DNA of 64,000 nucleotides from Clostridiisalibacter paucivorans DSM 22131 (GCF_000620125.1 NZ_JHVL01000006.1:1-64000), one strand, 5' to 3'; counted from the stretch's first letter, positions 33,839 to 43,137 are shown. Program-made: numbers and translations. The notes: generated by a model not told the origin, from the letters alone.

Positions 33839-34522
33839 ATGAATTCAATGGATACTAAAGAGCTGATTGAATATATAACTAGGGAAGTTATGAAGAGGAT
33901 TCAAAACACTAATACAGATAAGTTGAATGAAAGAAAGGATAAGATTTTAACTGTAGATTTTTCAATAGAAAATGTATTGGAAAAAGTCAAGGAAGATTTT
34001 CATATAGATCATTTGGAAGATTTAAATGAAGATGTAGTTGTAGATTCCTATAAATATATTTTAATAGGGAGTATGACTAATAAGGAACTAGTTAATATTG
34101 CATTGGGATTGCCAAATGATAAAATCTCTTCCATTATAATAGACTTTATATTACAAGGCAAAAGGGTGTATGTGTTAAATGAAGGCATCAAATATCACAA
34201 ATATAAGGACAGTTCCAATATACCATTTTATAATATGATGAAATCTTATGAAGAAAGGCTTGAAACCTTTGGAATAAATTTTGTAAATGAAAAAGAGATA
34301 TCAGGATTGTTTGCTGATAATATGAGGGCAAAAGAGTCTGTTGATGAAAATGTTGATAAAAATAACCAATATGTAATTAAAGAAAAAATAGTGACGGAAT
34401 CTCTAATAAGACAGATTCACCAAGGAGGATATACAGAGGTTGTAACAAATAAAGCCACTATAATAACTCCTTTGGCAAAAGACTATATAAGGACCAATGG
34501 CATTGGTATCTTTACCAAATAA
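33839..34522 (+). CDS. TIGR02536-like ethanolamine-utilisation protein of unknown function
   Basis: A 227-residue protein found in Firmicute eut loci. Its first 20 residues (TKELIEYITREVMKRI) look like an encapsulation helix. The middle has a flavoprotein/decarboxylase-like alternation (YKYILIGSMTNKELVNIALG, then IIDFILQGKRVYVLNEG). The last about 45 residues (IVTESLIRQIHQGGYTEVV, ITPLAKDYIRTNGIGIFTK) match the EutQ-N-like module of EutT and of the 99-residue protein at 36751. Function is not known to me; location inside the compartment is inferred from the helix. Confidence 0.75.
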   Translation: MNSMDTKELIEYITREVMKRIQNTNTDKLNERKDKILTVDFSIENVLEKVKEDFHIDHLEDLNEDVVVDSYKYILIGSMTNKELVNIALGLPNDKISSIIIDFILQGKRVYVLNEGIKYHKYKDSSNIPFYNMMKSYEERLETFGINFVNEKEISGLFADNMRAKESVDENVDKNNQYVIKEKIVTESLIRQIHQGGYTEVVTNKATIITPLAKDYIRTNGIGIFTK

Positions 34523-34546
34523 ATTTAAACGAGGAGGAAGGTATTT

Positions 34547-34819
34547 ATGATAGTTGGAAAGGTAGTTGGAAATATATGGGCTACAAGAAAAGATGAGGCT
34601 TTAAATGGACTAAAGTTTTTAGTTGTAAAACCTTTAGATTATTCTTCGGGTAAAGACCTTCCTACTGTGGTAGCAGCTGATACCATTGGAGCAGGAATAG
34701 GAGAAACGGTATTAATAGTAAATGGTAGTTCGGCTAGAATGGCCTTAGGAAGAAAAGACATTCCCATTGATGCAATAATAGTTGGAATAATTGATGTAGT
34801 TGATGTAGAGGAAGATTAA
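34547..34819 (+). CDS. eutN: BMC vertex protein EutN
   Basis: A 90-residue pentameric BMC-P protein that caps shell vertices. It starts MIVGKVVGNIWATRKDEALNGLKFLVV, with ADTIGAGIGETVLIVNGSSARMA and a C-terminal IDAIIVGIIDVVDVEED, the standard EutN/CcmL layout. GAGGAGG precedes the ATG. It is the only vertex gene seen in the locus. Confidence 0.96.
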   Translation: MIVGKVVGNIWATRKDEALNGLKFLVVKPLDYSSGKDLPTVVAADTIGAGIGETVLIVNGSSARMALGRKDIPIDAIIVGIIDVVDVEED

Positions 34820-34844
34820 ATGGGAAAAGAGGTGTTGGTAGAAC

Positions 34845-36191
34845 ATGGATTTATTACAGAAAATATATGAAGCGGGAGTTGTGGGAGCGGGAGGTGCAGG
34901 ATTTCCTACCCATGTAAAATTAGATTGCAAAGTAGAATACCTTATTATAAATGCAGCTGAATGTGAACCTCTATTAAATACAGATAAATATATCATGATG
35001 AATAGAGGGGAAGAAATAATAAAGACTGTAGAAGAGGTAGGAGAGTTTGTAGAGGCTAAACATCTTATTATAGCCCTTAAAGAAAAATATACAGAGGAAA
35101 TAAATAGTCTGAAGGACATAATTAAAAGATTAAATTCAAATGTGGAATTATTCTATCTAGGTAATTACTATCCAGCAGGAGATGAGCAGATGATGGTATA
35201 TGAAGTAACAGGTCGGTCTATTCCTGAGGCAGGGATACCATTGGATGTGGGTGCAGTAGTTACCAATGTAGGGACTATAGTCAATATTGGTGAAGCAATG
35301 AAGGATAATCCTGTTGTAGATAAGTGCATAACTGTAGTGGGAGAAGTAAATAATCCTACAATGCTTAAGGTACCAGTAGGTATATCGGTTAAAGAGTGTA
35401 TAGATGCAGCAGGTGGCACTGATCTCAATGAATATGCTGTCATAATAGGTGGCCCTATGATGGGGACTATAATAGATGATAATGAAACCCATAAAAATCA
35501 CATCAAAAAGACTGATGGTTCTTTGATAATATTGCCTAAAGATCATTATATAGTACAAAGGAAGAGGAAACCTCTTCAGACTATAATAAATGAAACTAGA
35601 TCGGCGTGTATCCAATGTAGATATTGTACCGATTTATGTCATAGATATCTCATAGGTCACAAATTGAGACCACATAAAGTTATGAGGAATATAGGTATGT
35701 CGGAGCAGGATGAAGAGATAATGAAGGAAGCGTTGATATGTTGTGAGTGTGGAATATGTGAGTTGTATTCTTGTCCTATGGGACTTTCACCTAGATTAGT
35801 AAATGTATATGTTAAAGGAGAGCTGAGAAAGAAAGGTATAAGACCAGAAAAGGGTAGTACAGATATTGAGAGCAGAGATATGATTGAATATAGGAAGATT
35901 CCTACAACAAGGCTTATGGCAAGATTAGATATACTTAAATATTATAATCAAAATATAGATGATATAAAGGAATTGTTTCCTAAAGAAGTTACCATACCAT
36001 TGAGTCAACATATAGGAAAACCTGCCAGTGCCGTAGTAAAAGTTGGAGATAATGTATCTAAGGGTCAACTTATAGGAAAGGTAGAAAGAAATGATATGGG
36101 GGCAAATGTACATGCAACCATAGATGGAAAGGTGTTGGAGGTATCAGATAAGGTAATTATTCAAAGGGAAGATAATGGGGTGATTTTATGA
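34845..36191 (+). CDS. pduS: PduS-like RnfC-domain flavo/iron-sulfur protein (cobalamin reductase)
   Basis: A 448-residue redox protein. The N-terminal Rnf/NuoF-like FMN and NADH region opens VVGAGGAGFPTHVKLD, with NAAECEPLLNTD. Two 4Fe-4S sites follow: CIQCRYCTDLC and CCECGICELYSCP. The C-terminus has an RnfC barrel-sandwich (ASAVVKVGDNVSKGQLIG). In propanediol compartments PduS reduces cob(II)alamin for the adenosyltransferase; here it would serve EutT, and with the PduT-like protein could also move electrons across the shell. GAGGTG precedes the ATG. Confidence 0.92.
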   Translation: MDLLQKIYEAGVVGAGGAGFPTHVKLDCKVEYLIINAAECEPLLNTDKYIMMNRGEEIIKTVEEVGEFVEAKHLIIALKEKYTEEINSLKDIIKRLNSNVELFYLGNYYPAGDEQMMVYEVTGRSIPEAGIPLDVGAVVTNVGTIVNIGEAMKDNPVVDKCITVVGEVNNPTMLKVPVGISVKECIDAAGGTDLNEYAVIIGGPMMGTIIDDNETHKNHIKKTDGSLIILPKDHYIVQRKRKPLQTIINETRSACIQCRYCTDLCHRYLIGHKLRPHKVMRNIGMSEQDEEIMKEALICCECGICELYSCPMGLSPRLVNVYVKGELRKKGIRPEKGSTDIESRDMIEYRKIPTTRLMARLDILKYYNQNIDDIKELFPKEVTIPLSQHIGKPASAVVKVGDNVSKGQLIGKVERNDMGANVHATIDGKVLEVSDKVIIQREDNGVIL

Positions 36192-36736
36192 TAAGGACCA
36201 TAGGACTTCTGGAACTAAATAGTATAGCTAAGGGGATAGAAACAGCTGATGCTATGATAAAGGCTGCCGAAGTAGAATTAATACTTTCAAACTCCATATG
36301 TCCTGGGAAATATATAGTGCTTATTTCGGGGGATGTAGGAGCGGTAAAATCCTCTGTAGAGGCAGGAAAAGAAGTAGGAAGACAATATGTAGTAGATGAG
36401 TTGATTCTACCCAGTATACATCCTCAATTGATTAATGCTATAAATGGTGCTACACAAATAGGGGAAGTAAATGCCATAGGAGCAATGGAATTTTTCAGTG
36501 TAGCTACATCAATAGTAGCAGCTGATGCGGCAGCAAAGGCTGCATTGATAAATCTTATAGAAATAAGATTAGGTTTTGCTATAGGAGGAAAGTCTTTTGT
36601 TACATTGAGTGGAGATGTAAGTGCTGTAAAGGAGGCCGTCGAAGCGGGAAGTATGATAGGTAAAGACAATGGTATGCTTATAAGTAAGGTGGTTATCCCA
36701 TCTCCTAGAAAAGAATTATTTGAAAAATTGTTATAG
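36188..36736 (+). CDS. pduT: PduT-like trimeric BMC shell protein with an iron-sulfur pore cysteine
   Basis: A 182-residue protein with two tandem BMC domains (1-90 and 95-182). Cys38 in SNSICPGKYIVLISGD is at the position that binds a 4Fe-4S cluster in the central pore of PduT trimers. The ATG overlaps the pduS stop by four bases, and PduS and PduT are known partners. Together they suggest electron transfer through the shell. Both BMC domains look complete. Confidence 0.93.
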   Translation: MIRTIGLLELNSIAKGIETADAMIKAAEVELILSNSICPGKYIVLISGDVGAVKSSVEAGKEVGRQYVVDELILPSIHPQLINAINGATQIGEVNAIGAMEFFSVATSIVAADAAAKAALINLIEIRLGFAIGGKSFVTLSGDVSAVKEAVEAGSMIGKDNGMLISKVVIPSPRKELFEKLL

Positions 36737-36750
36737 ATGGGAGGGATAAT

Positions 36751-37050
36751 ATGGGAAAGGTATTGCTTACTAAAAAGAATATAAATCAATATGTATCTAA
36801 GGGTGATGAAAAAATATATATTGGTAAGGATATGATACTAACTCCCGGTGCTAAGGACATAATTAGAAATATGGGCCTAACAATAGTATATGGAGAAAAA
36901 CCAGAGGAGAAAGATTGTGACTACTGTTTTGACCCTGAGATTGTTAAAAAGGATATATTGAAGATGTTAAAAGAAGATTATGGTATTAGTGATGAGGTAA
37001 GACTTAATGAGCTGTGTAATGAGACTTTAAATAGGATTAATAAAAAATAA
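36751..37050 (+). CDS. Stand-alone EutQ-N-like domain protein
   Basis: A 99-residue protein. Residues 1-50 ([21 protein letters not shown], then [22 protein letters not shown]) match the N-terminal module of enterobacterial EutQ, of EutT here and of the C-terminus of the 227-residue protein. The rest has a DCDYCFD cysteine pair and an amphipathic C-terminal helix. The EutQ encoded downstream lacks this module, so it appears to have been split off as a separate gene. GGGAGGG precedes the ATG. Role unknown; possibly an adaptor or cargo-binding domain. Confidence 0.75.
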   Translation: MGKVLLTKKNINQYVSKGDEKIYIGKDMILTPGAKDIIRNMGLTIVYGEKPEEKDCDYCFDPEIVKKDILKMLKEDYGISDEVRLNELCNETLNRINKK

Positions 37051-37064
37051 AGGAGGCAAATATT

Positions 37065-37352
37065 ATGGCTGTTAAAAATGCGTTGGGAATGGTAGAAACT
37101 AGAGGTTTAATAGGATCTATTGAGGCAGCAGATGCTATGGTAAAGGCAGCAAATGTCACATTAATAGGTAAGGAGCAAATAGGAGGAGGATATGTAACTG
37201 TGATGGTTAGAGGGGATGTAGGTGCAGTAAAGGCATCAACAGATGCAGGAGCAGCCGCCGCCGATAGAGTTGGTCAATTGGTATCAGTACATGTAATTCC
37301 AAGACCACATGAAGAAGTAGAATGTATTTTACCCAAGGTTAAAACTGAATAG
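37065..37352 (+). CDS. eutM: Hexameric BMC shell protein EutM (copy 2)
   Basis: A 95-residue canonical BMC protein nearly identical in layout to the copy at 31239 ([58 protein letters not shown]). Differences are concentrated around the pore-facing loop (KVHVGGGL versus KEQIGGGY), which could give the two tiles different permeability. AAAGGAGG precedes the ATG. A small hairpin follows, as for copy 1. Confidence 0.96.
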   Translation: MAVKNALGMVETRGLIGSIEAADAMVKAANVTLIGKEQIGGGYVTVMVRGDVGAVKASTDAGAAAADRVGQLVSVHVIPRPHEEVECILPKVKTE

Positions 37353-37369
37353 GTAGAGTGGAGAGTAGC

Positions 37370-37389
37370 ATTGAAATCCTTATTTCGAT
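37370..37389 (+). other. mRNA hairpin after eutM copy 2
   Basis: ATTGAAAT and ATTTCGAT form an 8-bp stem (one G-T pair) with a 4-base loop, just before the eutH ribosome site. No U-tract. The position matches the hairpin after eutM copy 1. Confidence 0.45.
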
Positions 37390-37407
37390 GATAAAGGGGG
37401 AGAATAA

Positions 37408-38508
37408 ATGAGTATTAATGAAATTATTGTATATATAATGGTAGTTTTTATGGTATTAGGTGCAATAGACAAGATAATAGGAAATAAATTTGGTCTAGGT
37501 GAACAGTTTGACGAAGGTTTTATGGCAATGGGTTCTTTGGCTATAGCTATGGTAGGGGTTGTATCATTGGCACCAGTACTTGCTAAAATACTTACTCCAG
37601 TGGTATCTCCTATATATAGTGCATTGGGAGCAGATCCGGCGATGTTTGCTACAACACTTTTAGCCAATGATATGGGAGGATATCCCTTGGCTATGGAAAT
37701 GGCCCAAACTAAGGAAGCAGGACTTTTTGCAGGACTTATCCTTGGAGGTATGATGGGACCTACAATAGTATTTACAATACCGGTAGCATTAGGGATAATT
37801 GAAAAAAGAGATCATAAATTTTTAGCTACAGGTATATTAGCAGGTATAATAACTATACCTATTGGATGTTTAGCTGGAGGAATTGCAGCAGGATTTGAAA
37901 TATCTATGATACTGAGCAATTTAGTACCTATAATTATAGTATCTTTGCTTATAGCACTGGGGCTTTGGAAAATGCCCAATAAGATGATAAAGGGATTTAC
38001 TGTATTCGGTAAGGGAGTGGTTATAGTTATAACTGCAGGAACGGCAGCTATAATTGTAGAAACCCTTACAGGAATAGTTATAATACCGGGAATGGCACCA
38101 GTTTGGGATGGTATAGAGATAGTTGGATCTATTGCATTGATGTTAGCAGGAGCATTTCCTATGGTTCACTTTATAACTAAAGTATTTAAAAAGCCATTGC
38201 TTAGTATGGGTAAAGTTTTAGGTATGGGAGATGTGGCAGCAGCTGGTATGGTAGCTACATTGGCAAATAATATACCTATGTTTCAATTGATGAAGGATAT
38301 GGATGATAGAGGAAAAATTTTGAATGTGGCCTTTGCAGTAAGTGCAGCATTTGTATTTGGTGATCATTTAGGATTTACTGCAGGAGTTGCAAGAGATATG
38401 ATATTCCCTATGGTTGTTGGAAAACTTGTTTCAGGTATTACAGCTGTTATGGTGGCCATGTTAATTGCCAATAAGACCCTTGGTAAGACAGCCAAAGCTG
38501 AAGAGTAA
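37408..38508 (+). CDS. eutH: Ethanolamine permease EutH
   Basis: A 366-residue inner-membrane protein with about 10-11 helices that carries ethanolamine into the cell, needed mainly at low concentration or low pH. Characteristic segments include FGLGEQFDEGFMAMGSLAIAMVGVVSLAPVLA near the start, LLANDMGGYPLAMEMA and VFGDHLGFTAG near the end. AAAGGGGG precedes the ATG. It lies between the shell gene and eutQ, as in Enterococcus and Listeria loci. Confidence 0.95.
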   Translation: MSINEIIVYIMVVFMVLGAIDKIIGNKFGLGEQFDEGFMAMGSLAIAMVGVVSLAPVLAKILTPVVSPIYSALGADPAMFATTLLANDMGGYPLAMEMAQTKEAGLFAGLILGGMMGPTIVFTIPVALGIIEKRDHKFLATGILAGIITIPIGCLAGGIAAGFEISMILSNLVPIIIVSLLIALGLWKMPNKMIKGFTVFGKGVVIVITAGTAAIIVETLTGIVIIPGMAPVWDGIEIVGSIALMLAGAFPMVHFITKVFKKPLLSMGKVLGMGDVAAAGMVATLANNIPMFQLMKDMDDRGKILNVAFAVSAAFVFGDHLGFTAGVARDMIFPMVVGKLVSGITAVMVAMLIANKTLGKTAKAEE

Positions 38509-38522
38509 TGGGGGTATAGATT

Positions 38523-38969
38523 ATGGTAGATATAGATACTAAGATAGTGGAAGAAATTGTTAGAAGGGTATTAAAAGAACAGTTGGATGCAAATAATGAT
38601 TTTAAAAAGGAAACTGACAAAAGTGGAGTTGCAGTTATAAAGACAAGTACAGTAAAACCAGAAAAATTTGATACAGGAAAAGAAGGAGATAAGGTATATC
38701 TGAAGGATGTATTGAATCTAGAGGAGAGTCCTAGGTTAGGGTGTGGAGTAATGGAGATGGAAGAATCCACATTTGATTGGACATTAAAATATGACGAGGT
38801 TGACTATATAATAGATGGAACATTGGAGATAGTTATAGGAGATAGAAAAATAGTAGGAAATAAGGGGGATATAATCTTTATACCTAAAGATACAGCAATA
38901 AAATTTAGTTGTCCCCAACATGCAAGATTTGTATATGTTGTATATCCAGCAAATTGGGAAGCATTATAA
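38523..38969 (+). CDS. eutQ: EutQ cupin-domain protein with encapsulation-type N-terminus
   Basis: A 148-residue protein. Residues 1-25 form an amphipathic helix (TKIVEEIVRRVLKEQL), followed by a flexible linker and a cupin barrel from about residue 55 (VMEMEESTFDWTLKYDEVDYIIDGTLEIVIGDRKIVGNKGDIIFIPKDTAIKF). Enterobacterial EutQ has been described as an acetate kinase and carries an extra N-terminal module; that module is missing here and appears as the separate gene at 36751. Last gene of the locus, followed by repeat R2. Confidence 0.92.
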   Translation: MVDIDTKIVEEIVRRVLKEQLDANNDFKKETDKSGVAVIKTSTVKPEKFDTGKEGDKVYLKDVLNLEESPRLGCGVMEMEESTFDWTLKYDEVDYIIDGTLEIVIGDRKIVGNKGDIIFIPKDTAIKFSCPQHARFVYVVYPANWEAL

Positions 38970-38984
38970 AGCTAAGAGTTAAAA

Positions 38985-39093
38985 GATAAGAAAGAAGTTA
39001 GTAGCTATTAGTTAGTGGTTAGTAGTTGATGGTTGAAATCTTATGGATTTCATCATTAAACTACTTATTACTAACCATTTAACTACTAACTTT
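38985..39093. repeat. Intergenic palindromic repeat, copy R2 (inverted relative to R1)
   Basis: Its reverse complement aligns along the full length of 19551-19650, sharing the TTTAATGATGAAATCC core and the TTAGTAGTTA arms. It folds into a long imperfect hairpin ending in ACTTTTTC and probably terminates the eut transcript. The 313-base gap between eutQ and the chemoreceptor holds this repeat, then AT-rich promoter DNA with no ORF. Confidence 0.75.
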
Positions 39094-39282
39094 TTCATAT
39101 GGACACAAATTTTATTAAATATTTATTTTATACCTCTATCATAATTGTATGTTATTGACAATATGGGAAAAAGATTCTCCGTCTATTTTTATAATGTAAA
39201 ACAATGTTAAATGGGTATAAATAAATAATAAAGAGTTTTTTAGAATAATAGTAAATTATATACAAAAAATGGGGGGACAAAA

Positions 39283-41409
39283 ATGTCTAGAAAAAATGGC
39301 TTTAAGGTTTGGATGAAGATAGCATTATTGTCATTTGTAATCTTAGGTGTGTCTGTTTATCTAGAGATGGACATTCTTTCGGAACTAAAAAATGTTAGTT
39401 TAAACAAAACCCAAAAAGAGGTAGAAGAAATATCTAAAGGGGAAGCATTGAGATTGGAAAAGGAAATAGAAGTGGTACAGCGTACAGTGGAAGGCCTTGC
39501 ACAGCATATAGGACTGCTTACAGAAAACAATAAATTAGATAGGCAATCGGTTATAATGCTTTTAAAAAATAGTTTAGAAAAGAATAAAAATATTATAGCC
39601 CATGGTTCTGGATGGGAAGTGAATAGTTTTGACCAAGATGATTCATCATATGCAGGACTAAAGTCACTGGGAAGTGATAAAAATGGAAGATTTCTACCAT
39701 ATGCCTATAGGGGTGATGATGGCCAGATAGGGGTAGATGTATTGGTAGAATATGATGTGGAGGGTGCAGGAGATTGGTATCTAGTACCTAAAAGGACTAA
39801 AAAACCCATATTGACAGAGCCGTACATATATCCAGTAAATGGAGTGGATGTGTTGATGACTACTATATCCTATCCTGTATTGGACAGCAAAGAAAACTTT
39901 TTAGGAGTAGTAACAGCAGACATAGGGTTGGATTATTTGAGTAATAGAATAGAAGAGATTGAAAGTATAAAGAATTTAAAAGGATCATCTACAATAGTCT
40001 CTAAAGAGGGAACAGTAATATGTAGTAATGTAAATGAAAACCCTACATTCCAGTCTCTAATGGATGAAGGAATAATCAATGATGAAATAATGGATAATTT
40101 AAGTAAATATAATAAAGGGAGTTTTTTTACTGAATTAGCTGGAGAAAAGGAAGAAGATTTAGTTGTCTATCAGCCTATTAATTTTAATGATATGGACACT
40201 GTGTGGGGCTATATAACCAATATACCTAAAGCTCAAATACTTAAAGAATATAATTCAATATATAGAACAGATATAATTTCCATAGCAATTATAATAATTA
40301 TATCTATAATATTGATAATACTAATTACTAGAGGTATAAATAACCCTATAAAAGAAATGATACTGCTTATGCATAAAGCAGAGCAGGGTGATTTGACCAA
40401 TGTGTGGAAAAAAGAACGGGGAGACGAGTTTGGAGTATTATTTAAGAGTTATAACAATATGGTAGTAAATATCAAAAGTTTAATAAATAGTGCTAAAGAG
40501 TCAGGGATTGTTGCTAACGAAGAAACAAAAGCATTGTCAGAAATATCAGTACAAAGTGATAGAGCTGCCAATGAGATAGCAGAAGCCATGGACCAGATGG
40601 CGAATAGTATATCTGACCAGGCTAAAGATGCTGAGGAAATAGCCCAAAAGACTACTGAATTAGGAAATGGAATAGAGAGAATAGGTAGACTAATAGAGGG
40701 AACGTTTGACATTGCTCAGGAAAGCAATAAGATAGGTGATAACGGCATTGAAATAATAAAAAAATTGAGCACCAAAACGCTAGACATAGCAAATAGCATA
40801 AAAGTTGTGGATACTACTATAGATGATGTAAATGAATATGCTCACAATGCTGAATCTATTACTCAATTGATTGATGATATAGCCGAGCAAACGAATCTAT
40901 TGGCATTAAATGCATCTATTGAGGCTGCTAGAGCAGGAGAGGCAGGTAAGGGATTTGCAGTAGTAGCTGATGAGATAAGAAAGTTAGCTGTTGAAGTCTC
41001 TCAAGCTACAAATGATATAAGAGAGAGGATACACAATATTCAAGACAGTTCTAAAAATGCTGTAATGGCCACAGAGACTGTAAAAGAAATGCAGGAGGAA
41101 CAAGAAAAATGGCTCAATGATACTAATGAAATATTTAATCATATATCTAATTCACTTTCAGATTTAGTTGGAAACATGGAAAATGTGACCAAGTACGCCC
41201 ATGAAATAGAAGAAGGAAAAGATACGATTGTTGAGGCCATAAATAATATTTCAGCAATAACTGAGGAAAACTCTGCTGGAACTCAAGAGGTTTCTGCTTC
41301 TGTAGAGGAGCAACTAGCAACTATGGAGTCATTGAATAGACATGCTGAAAATACAAAAAAATCATTTGAAAAACTATTGGAAGATATAAAAAGGTTTAAA
41401 GTAGATTAA
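39283..41409 (+). CDS. Methyl-accepting chemotaxis protein (dCache sensor)
   Basis: A 708-residue chemoreceptor. One helix near residues 10-28, a double-Cache extracellular sensor (about 30-325; contains [18 protein letters not shown] and [27 protein letters not shown]), a second helix (about 327-350), HAMP, and a signalling domain with the hairpin tip [40 protein letters not shown]. dCache sensors of this type bind amino acids, amines or carboxylates. Its place just after the eut locus invites the idea of an amine sensor, but nothing in the sequence proves it. GGGGGG precedes the ATG. Confidence 0.93.
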   Translation: MSRKNGFKVWMKIALLSFVILGVSVYLEMDILSELKNVSLNKTQKEVEEISKGEALRLEKEIEVVQRTVEGLAQHIGLLTENNKLDRQSVIMLLKNSLEKNKNIIAHGSGWEVNSFDQDDSSYAGLKSLGSDKNGRFLPYAYRGDDGQIGVDVLVEYDVEGAGDWYLVPKRTKKPILTEPYIYPVNGVDVLMTTISYPVLDSKENFLGVVTADIGLDYLSNRIEEIESIKNLKGSSTIVSKEGTVICSNVNENPTFQSLMDEGIINDEIMDNLSKYNKGSFFTELAGEKEEDLVVYQPINFNDMDTVWGYITNIPKAQILKEYNSIYRTDIISIAIIIIISIILIILITRGINNPIKEMILLMHKAEQGDLTNVWKKERGDEFGVLFKSYNNMVVNIKSLINSAKESGIVANEETKALSEISVQSDRAANEIAEAMDQMANSISDQAKDAEEIAQKTTELGNGIERIGRLIEGTFDIAQESNKIGDNGIEIIKKLSTKTLDIANSIKVVDTTIDDVNEYAHNAESITQLIDDIAEQTNLLALNASIEAARAGEAGKGFAVVADEIRKLAVEVSQATNDIRERIHNIQDSSKNAVMATETVKEMQEEQEKWLNDTNEIFNHISNSLSDLVGNMENVTKYAHEIEEGKDTIVEAINNISAITEENSAGTQEVSASVEEQLATMESLNRHAENTKKSFEKLLEDIKRFKVD

Positions 41410-41448
41410 TTTTAATCTACACTCCCGCAAAAAAAGTTAAAAAAATCC

Positions 41449-41477
41449 TTGACATAAGTTAATAAACTTTGTATAAT
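41449..41477 (+). promoter_or_regulatory. Consensus promoter for tRNA-Leu
   Basis: TTGACA (41449-41454), exactly 17 bases, TATAAT (41472-41477): a perfect housekeeping sigma-factor promoter, with the expected start about 20 bases before the tRNA. Confidence 0.92.
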
Positions 41478-41503
41478 ATCTTTTGTCGGTATCAGTAAAT
41501 AAT

Positions 41504-41587
41504 GCGGGAGTGGCGGAATTGGCAGACGCGCTAGACTTAGGATCTAGTGCCATTGGCGTGGGGGTTCGAGTCCTCTCTCCCGCACCA
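41504..41587 (+). tRNA. tRNA-Leu (anticodon UAG)
   Basis: An 84-base class II tRNA including an encoded CCA. The acceptor stem GCGGGAG pairs with CTCCCGC; the anticodon stem CTAGA/TCTAG encloses loop CTTAGGA, giving anticodon TAG; a long variable arm (TGCCATTGGCGT region) is typical of leucine; the T arm reads GGGGGTTCGAGTCCTCT. It reads CUA and other CUN codons. Confidence 0.97.
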
Positions 41588-41597
41588 TAGACATAAA

Positions 41598-41627
41598 AAA
41601 ACCAATGGTTTGTCCATTGGTTTTTTT
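41598..41627 (+). terminator. Terminator after tRNA-Leu
   Basis: AAACCAATGG and CCATTGGTTT form a 10-bp stem around a 5-base loop, followed by T residues. Confidence 0.92.
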
Positions 41628-41797
41628 AATATGTATCTCATAATTGAATTAGAATAAGTAATCTTAAAAAATGACTATATTGGATAGGCAAATTATTTAT
41701 GATATAATATAATGGTTAATTGATTAGAATATATTGACTGGACAAACATTTAGTATTTTAAAAATACATAAATTAAATTGGATGAGGAGGAACGAAG

Positions 41798-43084
41798 TTG
41801 AGTTCAACAATCGTAAAAAAAGAAAATAATAATGTAACATTAAAAATTGAGGTAAGTTCAGAAACATTCGAAAAGGCTATACAAAAATCATATTTAAAAA
41901 ACAGGGGTAGATTTAATATTCCTGGATTTAGAAAGGGTAAAACTCCAAGAAAAATAATTGAATCTAGATATGGGGTAGAAGTTTTTTATGAAGATGCAGT
42001 TAATTTTGTATTACCTGATGCATATGATAAAGCAATAGAAGAACATGATTTAAAACCTGTAGATAGACCTGAGATAGATATAGAAGAACTTGAAAAGGAT
42101 AAACCAGTTGTATTTAAAGTAGATATAACAGTAAAGCCAGAGGTTAAACTAGGAGAGTATAAAGGAATAGAAGCAGAAAAAGTAGAGTATAATGTAACAG
42201 AGGAAGATGTGGAAGCAGAGCTTAAAAATATGCAAGAGAGAAATTCCAGATTAATAGCTGTTGAATATAGAGCTGCTAAAGAAGGAGATACAGTAGTTAT
42301 AGATTATGAAGGATATGTGGGAGATGAACAGTTTGAAGGAGGTACAGCTGAGAATCAAACACTGGAATTAGGATCAAATACCTTCATACCTGGATTTGAA
42401 GAACAATTAGTAGGTAAAAATGTAGAAGATGATGTAGATGTAAAAGTTACATTCCCAGAAGAATATCATTCAGAAGAGTTAGCTGGAAAGGAAGCAATAT
42501 TTAAAGTTAAAATTCATGAAGTAAAAGAAAAAGAATTACCAGCATTGGATGATGAATTTGCTAAAGATGTAAGTGAGTTTGATACATTAGAAGAACTAAA
42601 AGCAGATCTAAAGAAAAAAATGGAAGATGAAGCAGAGCAGAAAGAAAAAAATGAAACTCAAAGTAAAGTTATAGAAAAAGTATTAGAGGGAGTCGAAGTA
42701 GATATCCCAGAAGCTATGATAGAAGCTCAAATAGATTCTGAAATAAAGAATTTCGAATATAGACTACTTTATCAAGGACTTAATATGGAAAAATATCTCT
42801 CATTAACAAATACAAAAATAGAAGACCTTAGAGAACAAATAAAACCTACTGCAGAAAATTTTGTTAAAACAGATTTAGTTTTAGAAGCTATATCTAAAGC
42901 AGAAGAAATCGAAGTAACAGAAGAAGAAGTAGAAAAAGAGTTGGCTAAATTAGCTAAACAATATGACCAAGACTTAGATAAATTTAAGAAAAATATGAGA
43001 GATGAAGATTTAGAATACATCAAAATGGGTATAATTAAAAGCAAGACGGTAGATATGCTTGTAGATAATGCAAAGCTTGTTTAA
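41798..43084 (+). CDS. tig: Trigger factor
   Basis: Ribosome-bound chaperone and peptidyl-prolyl isomerase, 428 residues. The N-terminal ribosome-binding signature is GFRKGKTPRKIIESRYG (about 43-60); the FKBP-like domain contains GDTVVIDYEGYVGDEQFEGGTAENQTLELGS; the C-terminal helical arms follow. It starts with TTG, with GAGGAGGAACG upstream. First gene of a protein quality-control cluster with clpP, clpX and lon, an order common in Firmicutes. Confidence 0.97.
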   Translation: MSSTIVKKENNNVTLKIEVSSETFEKAIQKSYLKNRGRFNIPGFRKGKTPRKIIESRYGVEVFYEDAVNFVLPDAYDKAIEEHDLKPVDRPEIDIEELEKDKPVVFKVDITVKPEVKLGEYKGIEAEKVEYNVTEEDVEAELKNMQERNSRLIAVEYRAAKEGDTVVIDYEGYVGDEQFEGGTAENQTLELGSNTFIPGFEEQLVGKNVEDDVDVKVTFPEEYHSEELAGKEAIFKVKIHEVKEKELPALDDEFAKDVSEFDTLEELKADLKKKMEDEAEQKEKNETQSKVIEKVLEGVEVDIPEAMIEAQIDSEIKNFEYRLLYQGLNMEKYLSLTNTKIEDLREQIKPTAENFVKTDLVLEAISKAEEIEVTEEEVEKELAKLAKQYDQDLDKFKKNMRDEDLEYIKMGIIKSKTVDMLVDNAKLV

Positions 43085-43137
43085 TCAATATACTATCGTC
43101 GGTTTAATTTGCAAAAAATTAACATGGAGGGATAGAT

